A stretch of 64,000 nucleotides of DNA from Lichenostomus cassidix (taxonomy: Eukaryota; Chordata; Aves; Passeriformes; Meliphagidae): NCBI GenBank assembly GCA_008360975.2, contig CM039181.1, positions 7,548,380 through 7,612,379 on the forward strand, given 5' to 3'. Made by a program: the position numbers and the translations under genes. The notes under the pieces were generated by a model. The model was not told the DNA's origin and ran no database searches. It saw only the letters and a program-made list of their open reading frames with translations. How positions within the stretch are numbered: the stretch's first letter is position 1; each line of letters opens with the position of its first letter. Of this stretch, positions 63,331 through 64,000 are shown piece after piece.

Positions 63331-64000
63331 CCGTGCAGTTTTTTAAGCTTTCACGAGGTGTCTGTTCCAAGGGAAGAGCTGTGGAACTGGAAAACTAAAG
63401 GGGAGAAATGTCGGCTGTAAGCTGTGAAAAACGAAGCGGGAGGAAATGCAAGTAACTTAACAAAGGCTCTTTTCTGTTCTCGTGCCGTGAGTGCTGGCAG
63501 AGGTGGAGTCAGTGAAAGGGAAACTCGAGACCGAATGAGATTCAGTCGGTGCCAGCTTGAAGATAGTAAGAATGTGAGCCCAGCAGAATAAACAAAGTTA
63601 AGCCCTTTATAGTGGTAAAACTGGACAGAGCACTCGTAAGTCTCTGTGCCCAGGCACACTTCCTTCGAACAAAGCAGGGCTGTGGAAAGTCTTTCCTTGA
63701 AGATGGTATCTGAAGAAAAAAACCAACAAACTGTGAAACTGTCTTCTCCCTCCTCCCCCAAGGTGCTTCATAAAATAACTTCTAAAGCAAACCTTCAGGA
63801 ATAAAAAGTGTGCTTGTGTCCTCTAAAACCAACCTGATCTTGCAGTCTTGATAAGTTCTAAATGAAGAATTGAGTTGGGTGATGTGGTAACTGATTAAGA
63901 GCAAGATGCCTTTAAGTATCTACAGTTTTGTATTCATTTTCTTTTTACTAAAAAGAATAATCCTCAACTGTCTAAACAGCAGAAACATGAGAATTTCTTT
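63331..64000. other. Right edge, no supported gene
   Basis: Beyond the CpG island the sequence becomes AT-rich with no recognisable exon. If the island is the TCP11L2 promoter, this would be the start of its first intron. Confidence 0.5.

Noticed and set aside
1..64000. CRISPR arrays, operons, prophage or other prokaryotic systems
   Set aside because: The window has spliced vertebrate genes, CpG islands and microsatellites. None of the repeats has regular spacer structure.
1..64000. CR1 LINE fragments, the commonest bird retroposon
   Set aside because: I looked for the typical 3' ATTCTATG tandem end and the usual 3' UTR phrases and did not find them. Old, diverged pieces could be missed by eye.

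Overview
This looks like a stretch of bird nuclear genome. It carries two recognisable protein-coding genes, both on the minus strand: the first two coding exons of NUAK1 and the complete two-exon CKAP4. Both translate to proteins close to the mammalian orthologues as I remember them. An avian source is suggested by the absence of recognisable mammalian SINEs or LINEs, the low repeat density, the very GC-rich CpG-island first exons, and a solo LTR of a type I recognise from bird genomes. The species cannot be fixed from sequence alone.

Layout, left to right. Bases 1-2792 are part of NUAK1 intron 2, and 2793-2913 are NUAK1 coding exon 2. Bases 2914-25754 are NUAK1 intron 1 (22.8 kb), which has simple repeats and a cluster of three perfect hairpins near 17.9 kb. 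NUAK1 coding exon 1 lies at 25755-26057 inside a CpG island that continues into the promoter. From 26.5 to 47.2 kb is intergenic DNA with no supported gene. At 47.2-47.8 kb there is an isolated CpG-rich patch with a GACGGACA-type minisatellite. CKAP4 then runs from a likely poly(A) site near 49.3 kb, through exon 2 (51038-52369) and a 4.3-kb intron, to exon 1 (56654-56995) and a CpG-island promoter. Downstream are a solo endogenous-retrovirus LTR (59675-60258), a GATA microsatellite (60596-60664) and a third CpG island (about 61.8-63.3 kb). That last island is positioned where human synteny (NUAK1-CKAP4-TCP11L2) would put the plus-strand TCP11L2 promoter. No TCP11L2 coding exon is visible in the window.

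The genes do not form a functional unit; they are ordinary neighbours in a block I recall as conserved in vertebrates. NUAK1 encodes an AMPK-related Ser/Thr kinase. CKAP4 encodes a type II ER membrane protein with a long lumenal coiled coil. The most notable protein-level observation is that the predicted CKAP4 contains no cysteine at all, so the membrane-proximal palmitoylation cysteine described in human CKAP4 is missing. Long open frames in the GC-rich islands and antisense to CKAP4 exon 2 are composition or coding shadows. I found no convincing undescribed system.
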